From assembly GCF_001667315.1 (NCBI RefSeq), contig NZ_LZHT01000110.1, positions 120,766 through 184,765 of the forward strand: a stretch of DNA of 64,000 nt. The letters are read 5' to 3'. The position numbers and the translations under genes are program-made. The stretch is from Mycobacterium sp. 852002-10029_SCH5224772 (GTDB lineage Bacteria; Actinomycetota; Actinomycetes; Mycobacteriales; Mycobacteriaceae). Position 1 is the first letter of the stretch. Each line of letters begins with the position of its first letter. The notes under the pieces were generated by a model. That model was not told the DNA's origin and ran no database searches. It saw only the letters and a program-made list of their open reading frames with translations. Positions 51,404 through 59,194 of this stretch are shown here, one piece after another.

Positions 51404-52144
51404 TTATCCAGCGCCTTTGCCGTTGTCGACCCGATAGACGGCGCCGTGGATGGCGGCCGCGGCGTCGCTTGCGAGGAAGGCAATCGCGTTGGCGACGTCG
51501 AGGGGCCGCATCATGCCGCGCGGCGAGGCCGTGCGCATGATCAGGTCGTAGTTCGGATTGTCTGGGGCGCTGAACTGTTCGATTTGGGGTGTGAGCATGC
51601 CGCCCGGGCACACGGCGTTGACGCGCAGCCGATCCGCCGTGTACTCCACGGCCAACGCGCGGGTGAGGCCGATCAGCCCATGCTTGGCGGCGCAGTAGCC
51701 GGCCGAATACGCCTGGCCCTCGACTCCGGCGATCGAGCTCACGTTGACGATGTTTCCGCCTCGCTCCAGCAGGTGGGGCAGCGCGGCGCGGCAGAGAAAG
51801 CTGGGGCCGTTCAGGTTGACGGCGACGTCGCGCTCCCAGTCGTCGTCGGTCATCGCCTCCGTCCGGCGCATCTGGTGCTTCCCGGCGACGTTGACGAGAA
51901 TGTCCAAGCCTCCGAACTGGCGGACGCACTGCTCGACCGCGTCTTTGCAGGCCGGCGCCGACGCTATGTCGATCGATGCGTAGCCACCGCGTTCCACGCC
52001 GGCGAACACGTCGGACAGGCGGCCGGTGTCGCGGCCGATGCCGAAAACCGTTGCGCCCTGGCGGGAGAACAACTTGGCCGTTTCCGCGCCCAGGCCCGAC
52101 GACGCCCCCGTCACCAATGCCACCTTGCCCTGCAGCGCAGCCAT
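51404..52144 (-). CDS. SDR family oxidoreductase
   Basis: The 246-residue protein is a classical short-chain dehydrogenase: cofactor motif VTGASSGLGAETAKL near residue 12, LVNVAGK (the NNAG-equivalent), the catalytic Ser in VNVSSIAGVEG, and Y-x-x-x-K in SAGYCAAKHG. The C-terminal segment VCPGGMLTPQIEQF is also typical. It could be a 3-ketoacyl or hydroxysteroid reductase. It is 100 bases upstream of the Rv0063-like gene on the same strand and may be cotranscribed with it. Confidence 0.88.
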   Translation of the reverse strand: MAALQGKVALVTGASSGLGAETAKLFSRQGATVFGIGRDTGRLSDVFAGVERGGYASIDIASAPACKDAVEQCVRQFGGLDILVNVAGKHQMRRTEAMTDDDWERDVAVNLNGPSFLCRAALPHLLERGGNIVNVSSIAGVEGQAYSAGYCAAKHGLIGLTRALAVEYTADRLRVNAVCPGGMLTPQIEQFSAPDNPNYDLIMRTASPRGMMRPLDVANAIAFLASDAAAAIHGAVYRVDNGKGAG

Positions 52145-52186
52145 GCCAGCCCTCTTCCTTCTCAGCGACGGTCGATGCGGACCGAG

Positions 52187-52465
52187 CTAATAGGTCGACC
52201 GCATCCGCACGACGCTACCCCGCAGAAGGCCAAGTGGGGCAATCAGTCTCGGCCCTCGCCTGTCGGACAAGCTCCGCTCGAACCGCAAGCTCTGCTGGAT
52301 CCGGCGTACCGTGATCATCGCGAGCAGGTTGAGCGCCTGCCTGCCGAGCGCGATCCGGCTGGTGCGCTTCTTCCAGCCCGGTCGCGTCGAGCCCGCCCGG
52401 CGCCCGAAGTAGTAGCCGATGGAGGTCGCCGCCGTGAGCGCGCAGATTGCCGCGATTACCGTCAC
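52187..52465 (-). CDS. small membrane protein of unknown function
   Basis: The 92-residue protein has one N-terminal hydrophobic segment (VTVIAAICALTAATSIGYYF) and a strongly basic remainder (GRRAGSTRPGWKKRTSRIAL, LRFERSLSDRRGPR). It is probably anchored in the membrane with a basic cytoplasmic tail. GTG 52465 follows AAGGA by nine bases; a frame upstream of it lacks a good start. No family was recognised. It precedes the SDR gene by 42 bases. Confidence 0.6.
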   Translation of the reverse strand: MTVIAAICALTAATSIGYYFGRRAGSTRPGWKKRTSRIALGRQALNLLAMITVRRIQQSLRFERSLSDRRGPRLIAPLGLLRGSVVRMRSTY

Positions 52466-52599
52466 GTGATGAGCGTCCTTCGTCACGGTCGCGGGAAGGT
52501 CACACGCCGGCCACACTCCGGCCAACAACTCTCATGCCTGGTCGTTTGGAACAGACCTTGCCGACTCGAACGCGCTGGGCCTCAACGCAAGGCGATATA

Positions 52600-52797
52600 T
52601 CAGTCGATGTCGAGACCGCCTGACGTGGTGATCAGCACGCGGCGGTCACCACCGACATACGGATATTCGTCGTCGGGCAGGGACACTGACAGTTGCTGTT
52701 CTGCCCAGTCGGCGGGGTCGGCCTCCACCGGCAGAAAGTTGTCCAGCGCGCCGGAGTATTTGCGCGCACGGCTCTTGAGCATGGCGTGTTCGATCAC
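52600..52797 (-). CDS. small acidic protein of unknown function
   Basis: The 65-residue protein starts at GTG 52797 with GAAGGGG six bases before it. It contains HAMLKSRARKYSGALDNFLP, ADPADWAEQQLSVSLPDDEY and RRVLITTSGGLDID. It has no signal peptide or membrane segment and no recognised motif. A GTG at 52815 would add six residues but has poorer spacing to its RBS. Confidence 0.5.
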   Translation of the reverse strand: MIEHAMLKSRARKYSGALDNFLPVEADPADWAEQQLSVSLPDDEYPYVGGDRRVLITTSGGLDID

Positions 52798-53023
52798 GGC
52801 TACCCCTTCCTTCACTTCCTTCGCGTCTAATCATTAACCCCGACTAGGCAACACGTTTGAGTTCTGGCGACAGCATTGTGGTTGATGCGAGGGTGGGCCG
52901 CCCGCCCCCGGGACGAGTCGCCTGGCTATGGCAGTGGCCTAATCTCATCCGTGCAGGACTGAGGTAGTGCCCACGGAATTGCCCGGCTGGCGGACTGGCC
53001 CATTCATCCTCGTTGTGATGTCA

Positions 53024-53365
53024 TCACCTGCCTTTCTCCATCGTGGTGTCATCGGGTCTGGCCACTGGTCGCCGCGGAGGGCTGCGCTGCACGGCGCGCA
53101 CATTGGGCGCGGGTGCACTCCGCGGCTGCGCGCATACCTCCCAGTACCGACCAGGTGACCGGGGCCCGAGCAGGGCGCACCCGGTCACTGGTGGCGCCGG
53201 CGGCCGACGAAGCAGGGTCGCTGACGCCGCGCACAAGATGGCGTCGACCTCGGCTATCAGCACCGAAACCTCCGGATCATCGGCCAGCAGAAGCCCTGTC
53301 TGCTGGCCCGGTGATGCGTCGGTGACCGCGCCGGGCGCCGCTGTCCCGGTGCTGCAGTGCGTCAT
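53024..53365 (-). CDS. small conserved mycobacterial protein (AVQRSPP type)
   Basis: The 113-residue protein has a Gly/Ser-rich start, then SGLLLADD-like LLLADDPEVSVLIAEVDAIL, CAASATLLRRPPAPPVTGCA and an ending containing RAVQRSPPRRP. This pattern ('AEVDAILCAA...VTGCA...QRSPP') is familiar to me from many short mycobacterial hypothetical proteins, but no function is known. The start is uncertain (GTG 53392 is possible) and no good RBS is seen. It lies downstream of hsp18 by 36 bases on the same strand. Confidence 0.45.
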   Translation of the reverse strand: MTHCSTGTAAPGAVTDASPGQQTGLLLADDPEVSVLIAEVDAILCAASATLLRRPPAPPVTGCALLGPRSPGRYWEVCAQPRSAPAPNVRAVQRSPPRRPVARPDDTTMEKGR

Positions 53366-53401
53366 CACCAACCCAAGTTCTGTCAGCATCACACCGGCCC
53401 A

Positions 53402-53824
53402 TCACGCGCTGATTGCGGTCTGCTGCCTACCCCCGCGGTTGACCGCGATCTTGCGCGGCTTTGCCTTCTCGGCCACAGGGATACGCAAACGCAGTACCCC
53501 GGCGTCATAACACGCATCGATATGGTCGGTGTCGAGATTGTCGCCGAGCACCAATTGGCGACTGAACACCCCGCGCGCCCGTTCGGTTGCGAGCATCTCC
53601 CGGCTTGGTTCGACATCGGGGCGCTCGGCGCGCACCGTCACCACATTTCGCTCGATATCGAGGTCCAGCGACTGCTCATCGATTCCCGGCAGATCGAATT
53701 CGACCACGAACTGCTCGCCGTCGCGCCAGGCATCCATCGGCATCGCGGCCGGTCGCGCCGCGGTACCCGACACCTGCTGAGTGAAGCGGTCGAGGTCACG
53801 AAACGGATCGCTACGAACCAACAT
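53402..53824 (-). CDS. hsp18: Hsp20 family small heat-shock protein, 18-kDa antigen
   Basis: The 140-residue protein is an alpha-crystallin-type chaperone that prevents aggregation of unfolded proteins. The N terminus MLVRSDPFRDLDRFTQQVSG and the crystallin domain (EFDLPGIDEQSLDLDIERNV, GVFSRQLVLGDNLDTDHIDA, GVLRLRIPVAEKAKPRKIAV) match the M. leprae 18-kDa antigen as I recall it. GGAGGT lies nine bases before ATG 53824. A well-formed -35/-10 pair stands about 70 bases upstream. In M. leprae the homologous gene is strongly expressed inside macrophages. Confidence 0.9.
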   Translation of the reverse strand: MLVRSDPFRDLDRFTQQVSGTAARPAAMPMDAWRDGEQFVVEFDLPGIDEQSLDLDIERNVVTVRAERPDVEPSREMLATERARGVFSRQLVLGDNLDTDHIDACYDAGVLRLRIPVAEKAKPRKIAVNRGGRQQTAISA

Positions 53825-53894
53825 GGTCGTCACCTCCAACACTCCCTTCTAGTGCCTATTCACATCCGTTATCTGTGCCATCCGGCATAGTTTT

Positions 53895-53923
53895 TATATA
53901 TCTCGGATCGACGATCTTGGCAA
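53895..53923 (-). promoter_or_regulatory. sigma-A-type promoter of hsp18
   Basis: On the minus strand, TTGCCA (53918-53923) and TATATA (53895-53900) are separated by exactly 17 bases, close to the sigma-70 consensus. The expected start is about base 53888, giving a 5' leader of about 64 bases that contains the GGAGGT ribosome site. Confidence 0.6.
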
Positions 53924-54023
53924 GGGTCTCGTTGCAGGATTTCCGGCTGCCCTCCGCAACACGTTGCGCAGGGGTCTGGCCAGTCGGGGTTGACGCGACC
54001 GGGCTGCGACGACCTACGGCTGA

Positions 54024-54054
54024 CTTACATCGAGGCGTCGGCGCACGATGTAAG
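54024..54054. promoter_or_regulatory. 9-13-9 inverted repeat between hsp18 and the cold-shock gene
   Basis: CTTACATCG (54024-54032) and CGATGTAAG (54046-54054) are perfect complements around 13 bases. The geometry is like that of heat-shock operators (CIRCE and HAIR have 9-9-9 and 7-7-7 arms), but the sequence is different. It lies 100 bases upstream of the hsp18 -35 box. Confidence 0.45.
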
Positions 54055-54101
54055 GACTGTTTTCACCGGGAGTTGCAGATAGGAGCGCGGGGATCCTCCC
54101 G

Positions 54102-54110
54102 TGTGGACAA
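54102..54110 (-). promoter_or_regulatory. perfect DnaA box
   Basis: TGTGGACAA (reverse complement TTGTCCACA, the actinobacterial DnaA consensus) lies between hsp18 and the cold-shock gene. A single box can occur by chance; it is noted with the cluster at 57551. Confidence 0.35.
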
Positions 54111-54224
54111 CATGTTGGGCCCGCGGTTCTGCGGGGTGTACTCGCGCCGCCCAACCGCCGCCACCAGCCGCCCGGAACGACGGGGCCGATCAGGCGAGGA
54201 GCCACCGCACCGGCCGTAAAACGC

Positions 54225-54265
54225 TCTGTGGGCTGGCAACGGATAATCCCTTGCCAGCCCACAGA
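54225..54265 (-). terminator. strong terminator hairpin after the cold-shock gene
   Basis: TCTGTGGGCTGGCAA (54225-54239) and TTGCCAGCCCACAGA (54251-54265) pair perfectly over 15 bases with an 11-base loop, 12 bases after the cold-shock stop codon. On the minus strand GCGTTTTAC follows the stem, so a short U-run is present. This is the clearest intrinsic terminator in the window. Confidence 0.75.
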
Positions 54266-54276
54266 TTACGTAAAGA

Positions 54277-54480
54277 TCAGACTGCGGTCACTCCGGTGGC
54301 CTGGGGGCCCTTGGCGCCCTGTCCAACCTCGAACTGAACACGCTGGTTCTCCTCCAGTGAGCGGTAGCCACCGCCCTGGATCTCGGAGTAGTGGACGAAG
54401 ACGTCCGCACTGCCGTCATCGGGAGCGATGAAGCCGAAGCCCTTTTCGCCGTTGAACCATTTCACGGTTCCTTGCACCAT
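54277..54480 (-). CDS. cold-shock protein, CspA family
   Basis: The 67-residue protein has the cold-shock fold with both RNA-binding motifs: KWFNGEKGFGFI and DVFVHYSEI. It ends GPQATGVTAV, like mycobacterial CspA. Such proteins melt RNA secondary structure and act as RNA chaperones. ATG 54480 was chosen as the family start; it is preceded by AGGAAAT, an unusually close ribosome site, and by a small hairpin (CGAATG/CATTCG). It is followed by the terminator and may be a paralogue of the main cspA gene. Confidence 0.9.
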   Translation of the reverse strand: MVQGTVKWFNGEKGFGFIAPDDGSADVFVHYSEIQGGGYRSLEENQRVQFEVGQGAKGPQATGVTAV

Positions 54481-54711
54481 ATTTCCTGTACTTCTTTCGT
54501 TTACTTTTGCGAATGCAGAACACATTCGCCGTGCAGCTTACCCCATAACTGGGAGTCCCGAGAACCGTCTTCGGCGTTGGCGTGCGGCGGGGCACCCACC
54601 GGACAGGCCTCCCGCGGCGGTCAAAGTGTTAACACGAGGCACCGGCTTGCCAATCTTCCCTGCACTTCGTCGTCGGCAACCACCACCAGCCGCCAGAACA
54701 GACGACGACCG

Positions 54712-57339
54712 TCATCGCGCCATGTTGGCGAACCGCGACAGATGCAGCTGGTGCGCGACGGTCACCGTCTTGGTGGGGCCGTTGCGGTGTTTGGCGAGAA
54801 TGAAATCCGCCTCTCCCCCGCGCGGGTCGTCGCGCTCGAACGCGTCCGGGCGATTCAGCAAAATGACCATGTCCGCATCCTGCTCCAGCGATCCCGACTC
54901 ACGAAGGTCGGACAGCATCGGCTTTTTGTCGGTGCGTTGCTCGGGACCACGGTTGAGCTGGCTGATCGCCACAACGGGAACCTCGAGTTCCTTCGCCAAA
55001 AGCTTGAGCTGGCGCGAGAATTCGGATACCTCTAGCTGCCGCGATTCAACCTTCTTGCCCGACGACATCAGCTGCAGATAGTCGACCACGACCAGACGCA
55101 GGTCGGCTTTCTGCCGCAACCGGCGCGCTTTGGCGCGGATCTCCATCATCGTCAGGTTGGGCGAATCGTCGATATACAGTGGGGCCTCACTGATTTCGCT
55201 CATCCGCCGCGCCAACCGTGTCCAGTCTTCATCGCTCATCCGGCCGGAACGCATGTCGGCGAGTTTGATCTTCGCTTCGGCCGACAGTAACCGCATGACG
55301 ATCTCGGACTTGCTCATCTCCAACGAGAAGATGACGCTGGCCATCCGGTGCTTGATCGAACACGACCGCAGGAAGTCCAGGCCAAGGGTGGAGTTGTGGG
55401 TCGGGATCATCGCGTTGCTCGCCAGGTACATGTGGCTGTCGTTGTCCACTTCGACACAACGCACGGCAACTGTCTCGATCGGGCGGACGTCCACAATGAA
55501 GCGGGACCCAGAGCGCGTGGTGCCGACTCTGGCACGGCGCTCCTTGTGCACTATGGCCTTTCGCTCCAAGGCGAACACTTTGTCTTCCGTGGAAAAAGTC
55601 AGGGTGTACGCGATGCTGGACCACTCGTAACGGCCTCGGACGCGCTTAGTCGAGGTTTGGCAGCGATAGCCAAGGCCGACGACAAGCTCGCTGACATCGC
55701 GCGCCAGCCGTTGGCTAGTGACTGAAAATTGGACGGCGCCACCCGCCGTCACGGTTCCATCGGTATCGAGCAAGCCGGCGAGCAGCGCGCGCCGCTGCGT
55801 CTCGGATCCCCGCAGGTATTCGACTGGGATGTGCTTGTTCCCAAGCACGCCGATCGTGCGCAGGCGCGCCTGCAAGGTGCCTACCGCGGAATGGCATCTC
55901 TGGCACAACCGCAGCCCCGCGGATGGCCCCCCGCAGCGAACGCAGGTGGGGCTCGGCACGGGGGCGGAGACGAACCGTGCCCGGCCACCGCACGAGCGTC
56001 CGCAGGTCCGCACCTGACTGGTTTGGGGAATGAACGACTTGCCGCAGACCACGCAGTGGCGCGGGGCTTGATCAGCCTGAGCCGGCAGACGGAGCTGGTA
56101 CCGGTAGCGAGCGGATTCCGAGGGAACCGCTACGACGCCGTCCGCTTCGATGCGCATGACGATCTCAGGATCGACCGCGGTGATCTGGGCCGCCGCACTG
56201 GTGCCATCCCCCAGCCAGGCACCGAGGGTGTAAGGGGGCACCAAGAACTCGCGATCCGGAAGGTCGAGTGCCTGCGCATTGACGACGCTGTGGTTCAGTC
56301 GCCGGTCTTGAGTGGGGCAGCGCAGACTTCCGGCGATCTCCGCCGTCGTTCGCACCGCCGCGAAGGTGCGTTGATTCTTGGACCGGTTGTAGCCCACCGC
56401 CGCCGCTTGCGCTGACTTCCGGGATGCGCGCGTCTCGGTCAGCCACTGATGCGCAGCGTCGGCGACGATCACTGTCCCGTCAGAGAATTCCACCTCATAG
56501 CATGGCCGTCCCAGCATCACGTCGGTCGCGGCCACCACCCGCGTCGGCTGTCCGTCGGCGCCGAGCAACTCGTCACCGACCGCGACATCACCCATCGTCG
56601 TCCAGCCCGTCGGCGTGGGCAGCAGCGTGTCCAACGCGAGCGCCTTCCCGACTCCAGGTCGGGCCGCGACGATGATCATCTGGCCGGCATGCAAACCGTT
56701 GGTCACCTCGTCGAGTTCGGTGAAACCGGTCGGCACGCCGCGCGCCACGCCGCCGTTCGACGCGATGGCGTCGATCTCGTCCATCGTCGGCTGCAGCAGA
56801 TCCTCGAGCGGGACGAAATCCTCCGTCGTCCGCCGGTCGGCCACCTCGTAGATCTCGGCCTGCGCACGGTCGACCACCTCGGCCACATCGGCGCCCTCGG
56901 CACCCGCGTAGCCGTACTGCACGACCCGCGTGCCGGCCTCGACGAGGCGCCGCAGCAGCGCCTTCTCGGCCACGATGGTCGCGTAGTAGCCGGCGTTGGC
57001 CGCCGTGGGCACCGTCGAGATCAGCGTGTGCAGATACGGGGCGCCGCCGATCCGGCGCAGCAGGTTGCGGCGGTCCAACTCCGCGGCGACCGTGACGGCG
57101 TCGGCCGGCTCGCCGCGCCCGTACAGGTCCAGGATCGCGTCGTAGACGTTCTGGTGCGCCGGGCGGTAGAAGTCCCCGGGCCGCAGCCGCTCGAGCACAT
57201 CGGCGATGGCGTCCTTGCTCAGCAGCATGCCGCCCAGGACGGCCTGTTCGGCCGCGAGGTCCTGCGGTGGCTGACGTCCGAAATCCTCGCTCGGCGACGA
57301 TGCATCCATGCCCGACGTCAGAGCATCGACGACAGCCAT
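54712..57339 (-). CDS. dnaB: replicative DNA helicase DnaB with an intein
   Basis: The 875-residue precursor is the replicative helicase, interrupted by a 417-residue intein. The N-terminal domain (QDLAAEQAVLGGMLLSKDAI) and linker precede the RecA-like core; Walker A is split after GVGK, and the core resumes with STLGLDFLRSC. Walker B is LRLVVVDYLQL, and DnaB motif 4 is LRESGSLEQDADMV. After splicing the helicase has 458 residues. ATG 57339 is preceded by GAGAAGGG. The C terminus KHRNGPTKTVTVAHQLHLSR is normal, so the enzyme should be active once spliced. Confidence 0.95.
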   Translation of the reverse strand: MAVVDALTSGMDASSPSEDFGRQPPQDLAAEQAVLGGMLLSKDAIADVLERLRPGDFYRPAHQNVYDAILDLYGRGEPADAVTVAAELDRRNLLRRIGGAPYLHTLISTVPTAANAGYYATIVAEKALLRRLVEAGTRVVQYGYAGAEGADVAEVVDRAQAEIYEVADRRTTEDFVPLEDLLQPTMDEIDAIASNGGVARGVPTGFTELDEVTNGLHAGQMIIVAARPGVGKALALDTLLPTPTGWTTMGDVAVGDELLGADGQPTRVVAATDVMLGRPCYEVEFSDGTVIVADAAHQWLTETRASRKSAQAAAVGYNRSKNQRTFAAVRTTAEIAGSLRCPTQDRRLNHSVVNAQALDLPDREFLVPPYTLGAWLGDGTSAAAQITAVDPEIVMRIEADGVVAVPSESARYRYQLRLPAQADQAPRHCVVCGKSFIPQTSQVRTCGRSCGGRARFVSAPVPSPTCVRCGGPSAGLRLCQRCHSAVGTLQARLRTIGVLGNKHIPVEYLRGSETQRRALLAGLLDTDGTVTAGGAVQFSVTSQRLARDVSELVVGLGYRCQTSTKRVRGRYEWSSIAYTLTFSTEDKVFALERKAIVHKERRARVGTTRSGSRFIVDVRPIETVAVRCVEVDNDSHMYLASNAMIPTHNSTLGLDFLRSCSIKHRMASVIFSLEMSKSEIVMRLLSAEAKIKLADMRSGRMSDEDWTRLARRMSEISEAPLYIDDSPNLTMMEIRAKARRLRQKADLRLVVVDYLQLMSSGKKVESRQLEVSEFSRQLKLLAKELEVPVVAISQLNRGPEQRTDKKPMLSDLRESGSLEQDADMVILLNRPDAFERDDPRGGEADFILAKHRNGPTKTVTVAHQLHLSRFANMAR
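55393..56643 (-). other. DnaB intein (417 residues) with LAGLIDADG endonuclease
   Basis: The intein runs from Ala1 (ALALD, after GVGK) to Asn417 (IPTHN, before Ser+1). Class 1 inteins begin with Cys or Ser; here residue 1 is Ala, and the class 3 signature residues seem present: Trp67 (AAHQWLTET), Cys396 (RCVEVDNDSHMYL) and Ser+1. The homing endonuclease has both LAGLIDADG motifs, LGAWLGDGTS and LLAGLLDTDGT. Between them lie paired cysteines (RHCVVCGKS, RTCGRSC, TCVRCGG, LCQRCH) that could form two zinc fingers. The insertion site is the same as in the M. tuberculosis DnaB intein. Confidence 0.85.
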
Positions 57340-57869
57340 GGATTCCCTTCTCCCGTTACCCACGCATCCGAACATACATTCGATAGCTGACATTTAAGGG
57401 TTGGGTCAAGATGCTGACACCTTCGCCCGGAGCGCCCGCACGCCGGCGCCGGGACGACGTTAGACGTTGCTGGCTAGTAGGGAAATGGGGTGCTGTTCAT
57501 GAAGCTGTGCATCGTGTGTGCATATCCGTCGACTCGTGTGTTGAGCGGGGTGTGGAGAACCTGTGGATTAATGCAAAGGGCGAGGACATCGGCGCAGATA
57601 CCGGCCATACAACGCCACTAAATTGGTGTGGACAAGAATCTCTACGGCGTGTCGGGCCAGGTTGCCGTCCCGGGCGTGTTGGCTTTCCACCACATTTTCC
57701 CAGCGTTACGGGCCGGTAACGGGCACCGTCCGAACGCACCCCGAAAATCGTTCGCCAAGGAGCACCTCCGCGACCGGCCGGAGTGGAGCGCAACCGCAAG
57801 CCCGCAGCGCAACGAAGCCCGGCGGCGGCCGATCAGGGCCACCGCCGGGAATGAGCGAATGTGGGGCGC
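57340..57869. promoter_or_regulatory. dnaB-rplI intergenic region with DnaA-box-like sequences
   Basis: These 530 bases hold no gene I can support; M. tuberculosis has a small hypothetical gene (Rv0057) here. TGTGGAGAA (57551-57559), TGTGGATTA (57562-57570) and TGTGGACAA (57627-57635) are all in the same orientation. The last is the exact actinobacterial DnaA box (complement TTGTCCACA) and the first two are one helical turn apart. They lie 210-300 bases upstream of dnaB. Confidence 0.4.
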
Positions 57870-58328
57870 TTAGCTCTGCGCGACTACCTCGAGCGCGACC
57901 TCGACGTCGACCTCGGGGTGCAGGTGCACCGCGACCGGGTGGGTACCGAGGGCTTTGATGTGCGACTTGGGCAACCGGACGATCCGTTTGTCCAGGTTGG
58001 GGCCGCCCGCCTTCTTGATCGCGGCGACGACATCGCCGGCCGTCACCGAACCGAACAGCTTCGCGGAATCCGCCGAGGTCTTCACCGGCAGTGAGACCGG
58101 TCCCAGCGCCTCGATCGCCGTCTTGAGTTCGTTGGCGTGGCCGAGGTCGCGCACCGACTTGGTTTCGCGGGCCCGGCGGATATCGTCGGCCTGCTTCTGC
58201 GCGCCGTGCGAGGCCACGATCGCCAGGCCGCGCGGGAGCAGGTAGTTGCGGCCGTAACCGTCCTTGACCTCGACAGTGTCGCCGACGGTACCAAGGTGGT
58301 CGACGTCAGCCGTCAGAATCAGCTTCAT
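57870..58328 (-). CDS. rplI: 50S ribosomal protein L9
   Basis: The 152-residue protein is bL9: the N-terminal domain MKLILTADVDHLGTVGDTVE and GYGRNYLLPRGLAIVASHGA, a long connecting helix (about 41-75), and the C-terminal domain with KLFGSVTAGDVVAAI and KRIVRLPKSHIKALGTHPVA. It binds 23S rRNA near L1. It is last in the rpsF-ssb-rpsR-rplI operon and begins 39 bases after rpsR on the same strand. Confidence 0.97.
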   Translation of the reverse strand: MKLILTADVDHLGTVGDTVEVKDGYGRNYLLPRGLAIVASHGAQKQADDIRRARETKSVRDLGHANELKTAIEALGPVSLPVKTSADSAKLFGSVTAGDVVAAIKKAGGPNLDKRIVRLPKSHIKALGTHPVAVHLHPEVDVEVALEVVAQS

Positions 58329-58367
58329 CGTTTCGTACTTTCAGTTGGGTTAAAAGAGGCGCGGCGA

Positions 58368-58622
58368 CTATCGCGCCGAGGAGGTGAAGGGCAGCAGAGC
58401 AACCTCGCGGGCGTTCTTCACCGCGATCGCGACGTCGCGCTGGTGCTGCACACAGTTGCCGGTCACACGGCGCGCCCGGATCTTGCCGCGCTCACTGATG
58501 TACGTGCGCAGCAACGCGGTGTCCTTGTAGTCGATCGCTTGTCCCTTCTTCGAACAGAAGACACATTTACGCGCCTTGACCGGCTTTTCCGGAGCCGGGC
58601 GCCGCTTGTTGGACTTGGCCAT
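58368..58622 (-). CDS. rpsR: 30S ribosomal protein S18, cysteine-containing form
   Basis: The 84-residue protein is bS18: KPVKARKCVFCSKKGQAIDY, then LLRTYISERGKIRARRVTGN and CVQHQRDVAIAVKNAREVAL. The C-x-x-C plus C-x-x-H arrangement (CVFC and CVQH) indicates the zinc-binding C+ form, the counterpart of RpsR1 in M. tuberculosis, which has a C- copy elsewhere for zinc limitation. It forms a pair with S6 on the platform. It lies 38 bases after ssb. Confidence 0.96.
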   Translation of the reverse strand: MAKSNKRRPAPEKPVKARKCVFCSKKGQAIDYKDTALLRTYISERGKIRARRVTGNCVQHQRDVAIAVKNAREVALLPFTSSAR

Positions 58623-58660
58623 GTCTGTCTTTCTTTCCCTTTTCTACTGCTGAAGTTTTG

Positions 58661-59194
58661 TCAGAACGGCGGTTCGTCGTCGCCGCCGCCGAACGAACCC
58701 GATGCCGGCGCACTGCCCCACGGGTCGTCGGCCGGTGCGCCGCTCGCGGGCGCCGCCTGCTGGCGGGATCCACCTCCGCCGCCACCGCCGCCGCCACCGC
58801 CGCCGAAGCCGCCACCGCCGCTACCGCTGCGCGAGGCCTTGTTGACCTTGGCTGTGGCATACCGCAGCGAGGGGCCGATCTCGTCGACCTCGACCTCGAA
58901 GACGGTGCGCTTCTCACCTTCGCGCGTCTCGAACGAACGCTGCTTGAGCCGGCCCGTGACGATCACCCGGGAGCCGCGGGTGAGGCTTTCGGCGACGTTC
59001 TCGGCGGCTTCCCGCCAGATGTTGCAGCGCAGGAACAGCGCCTCACCGTCTTTCCACTCCCCGCTCTGGCGGTCATAGATCCGGGGTGTGGACGCCACCG
59101 TGAAATTCGCAACGGCGGCACCCGACGGGGTGAACCGCAGCTCAGGGTCTGCGGTCAGGTTTCCGACAACGGTGATAGTGGTGTCACCAGCCAC
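58661..59194 (-). CDS. ssb: single-stranded DNA-binding protein
   Basis: The 177-residue protein has an OB fold (GDTTITVVGNLTADPELRFT, FLRCNIWREAAENVAESLTR, GRLKQRSFETREGEKRTVFE) to about residue 115, then a Gly-rich disordered linker (GSGGGGFGGGGGGGGGGGGS) and the conserved acidic tip DDEPPF that binds partner proteins. It forms a tetramer on ssDNA. GTG 59194 starts the gene. Its glycine run is longer than I recall for M. tuberculosis Ssb. Confidence 0.96.
   Translation of the reverse strand: MAGDTTITVVGNLTADPELRFTPSGAAVANFTVASTPRIYDRQSGEWKDGEALFLRCNIWREAAENVAESLTRGSRVIVTGRLKQRSFETREGEKRTVFEVEVDEIGPSLRYATAKVNKASRSGSGGGGFGGGGGGGGGGGGSRQQAAPASGAPADDPWGSAPASGSFGGGDDEPPF

Noticed and set aside
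56600..56660. broken Walker A motif in dnaB taken as a pseudogene
   Set aside because: The interruption has exact intein borders, with both helicase halves intact and in one frame.
57551..57635. replication origin
   Set aside because: Only three boxes and no AT-rich unwinding region or dnaA/dnaN genes are present.
57411..57873. plus-strand frames between dnaB and rplI (possible Rv0057 homologue)
   Set aside because: No ribosome site, no recognisable domain and irregular codon use; the region is better explained as regulatory.
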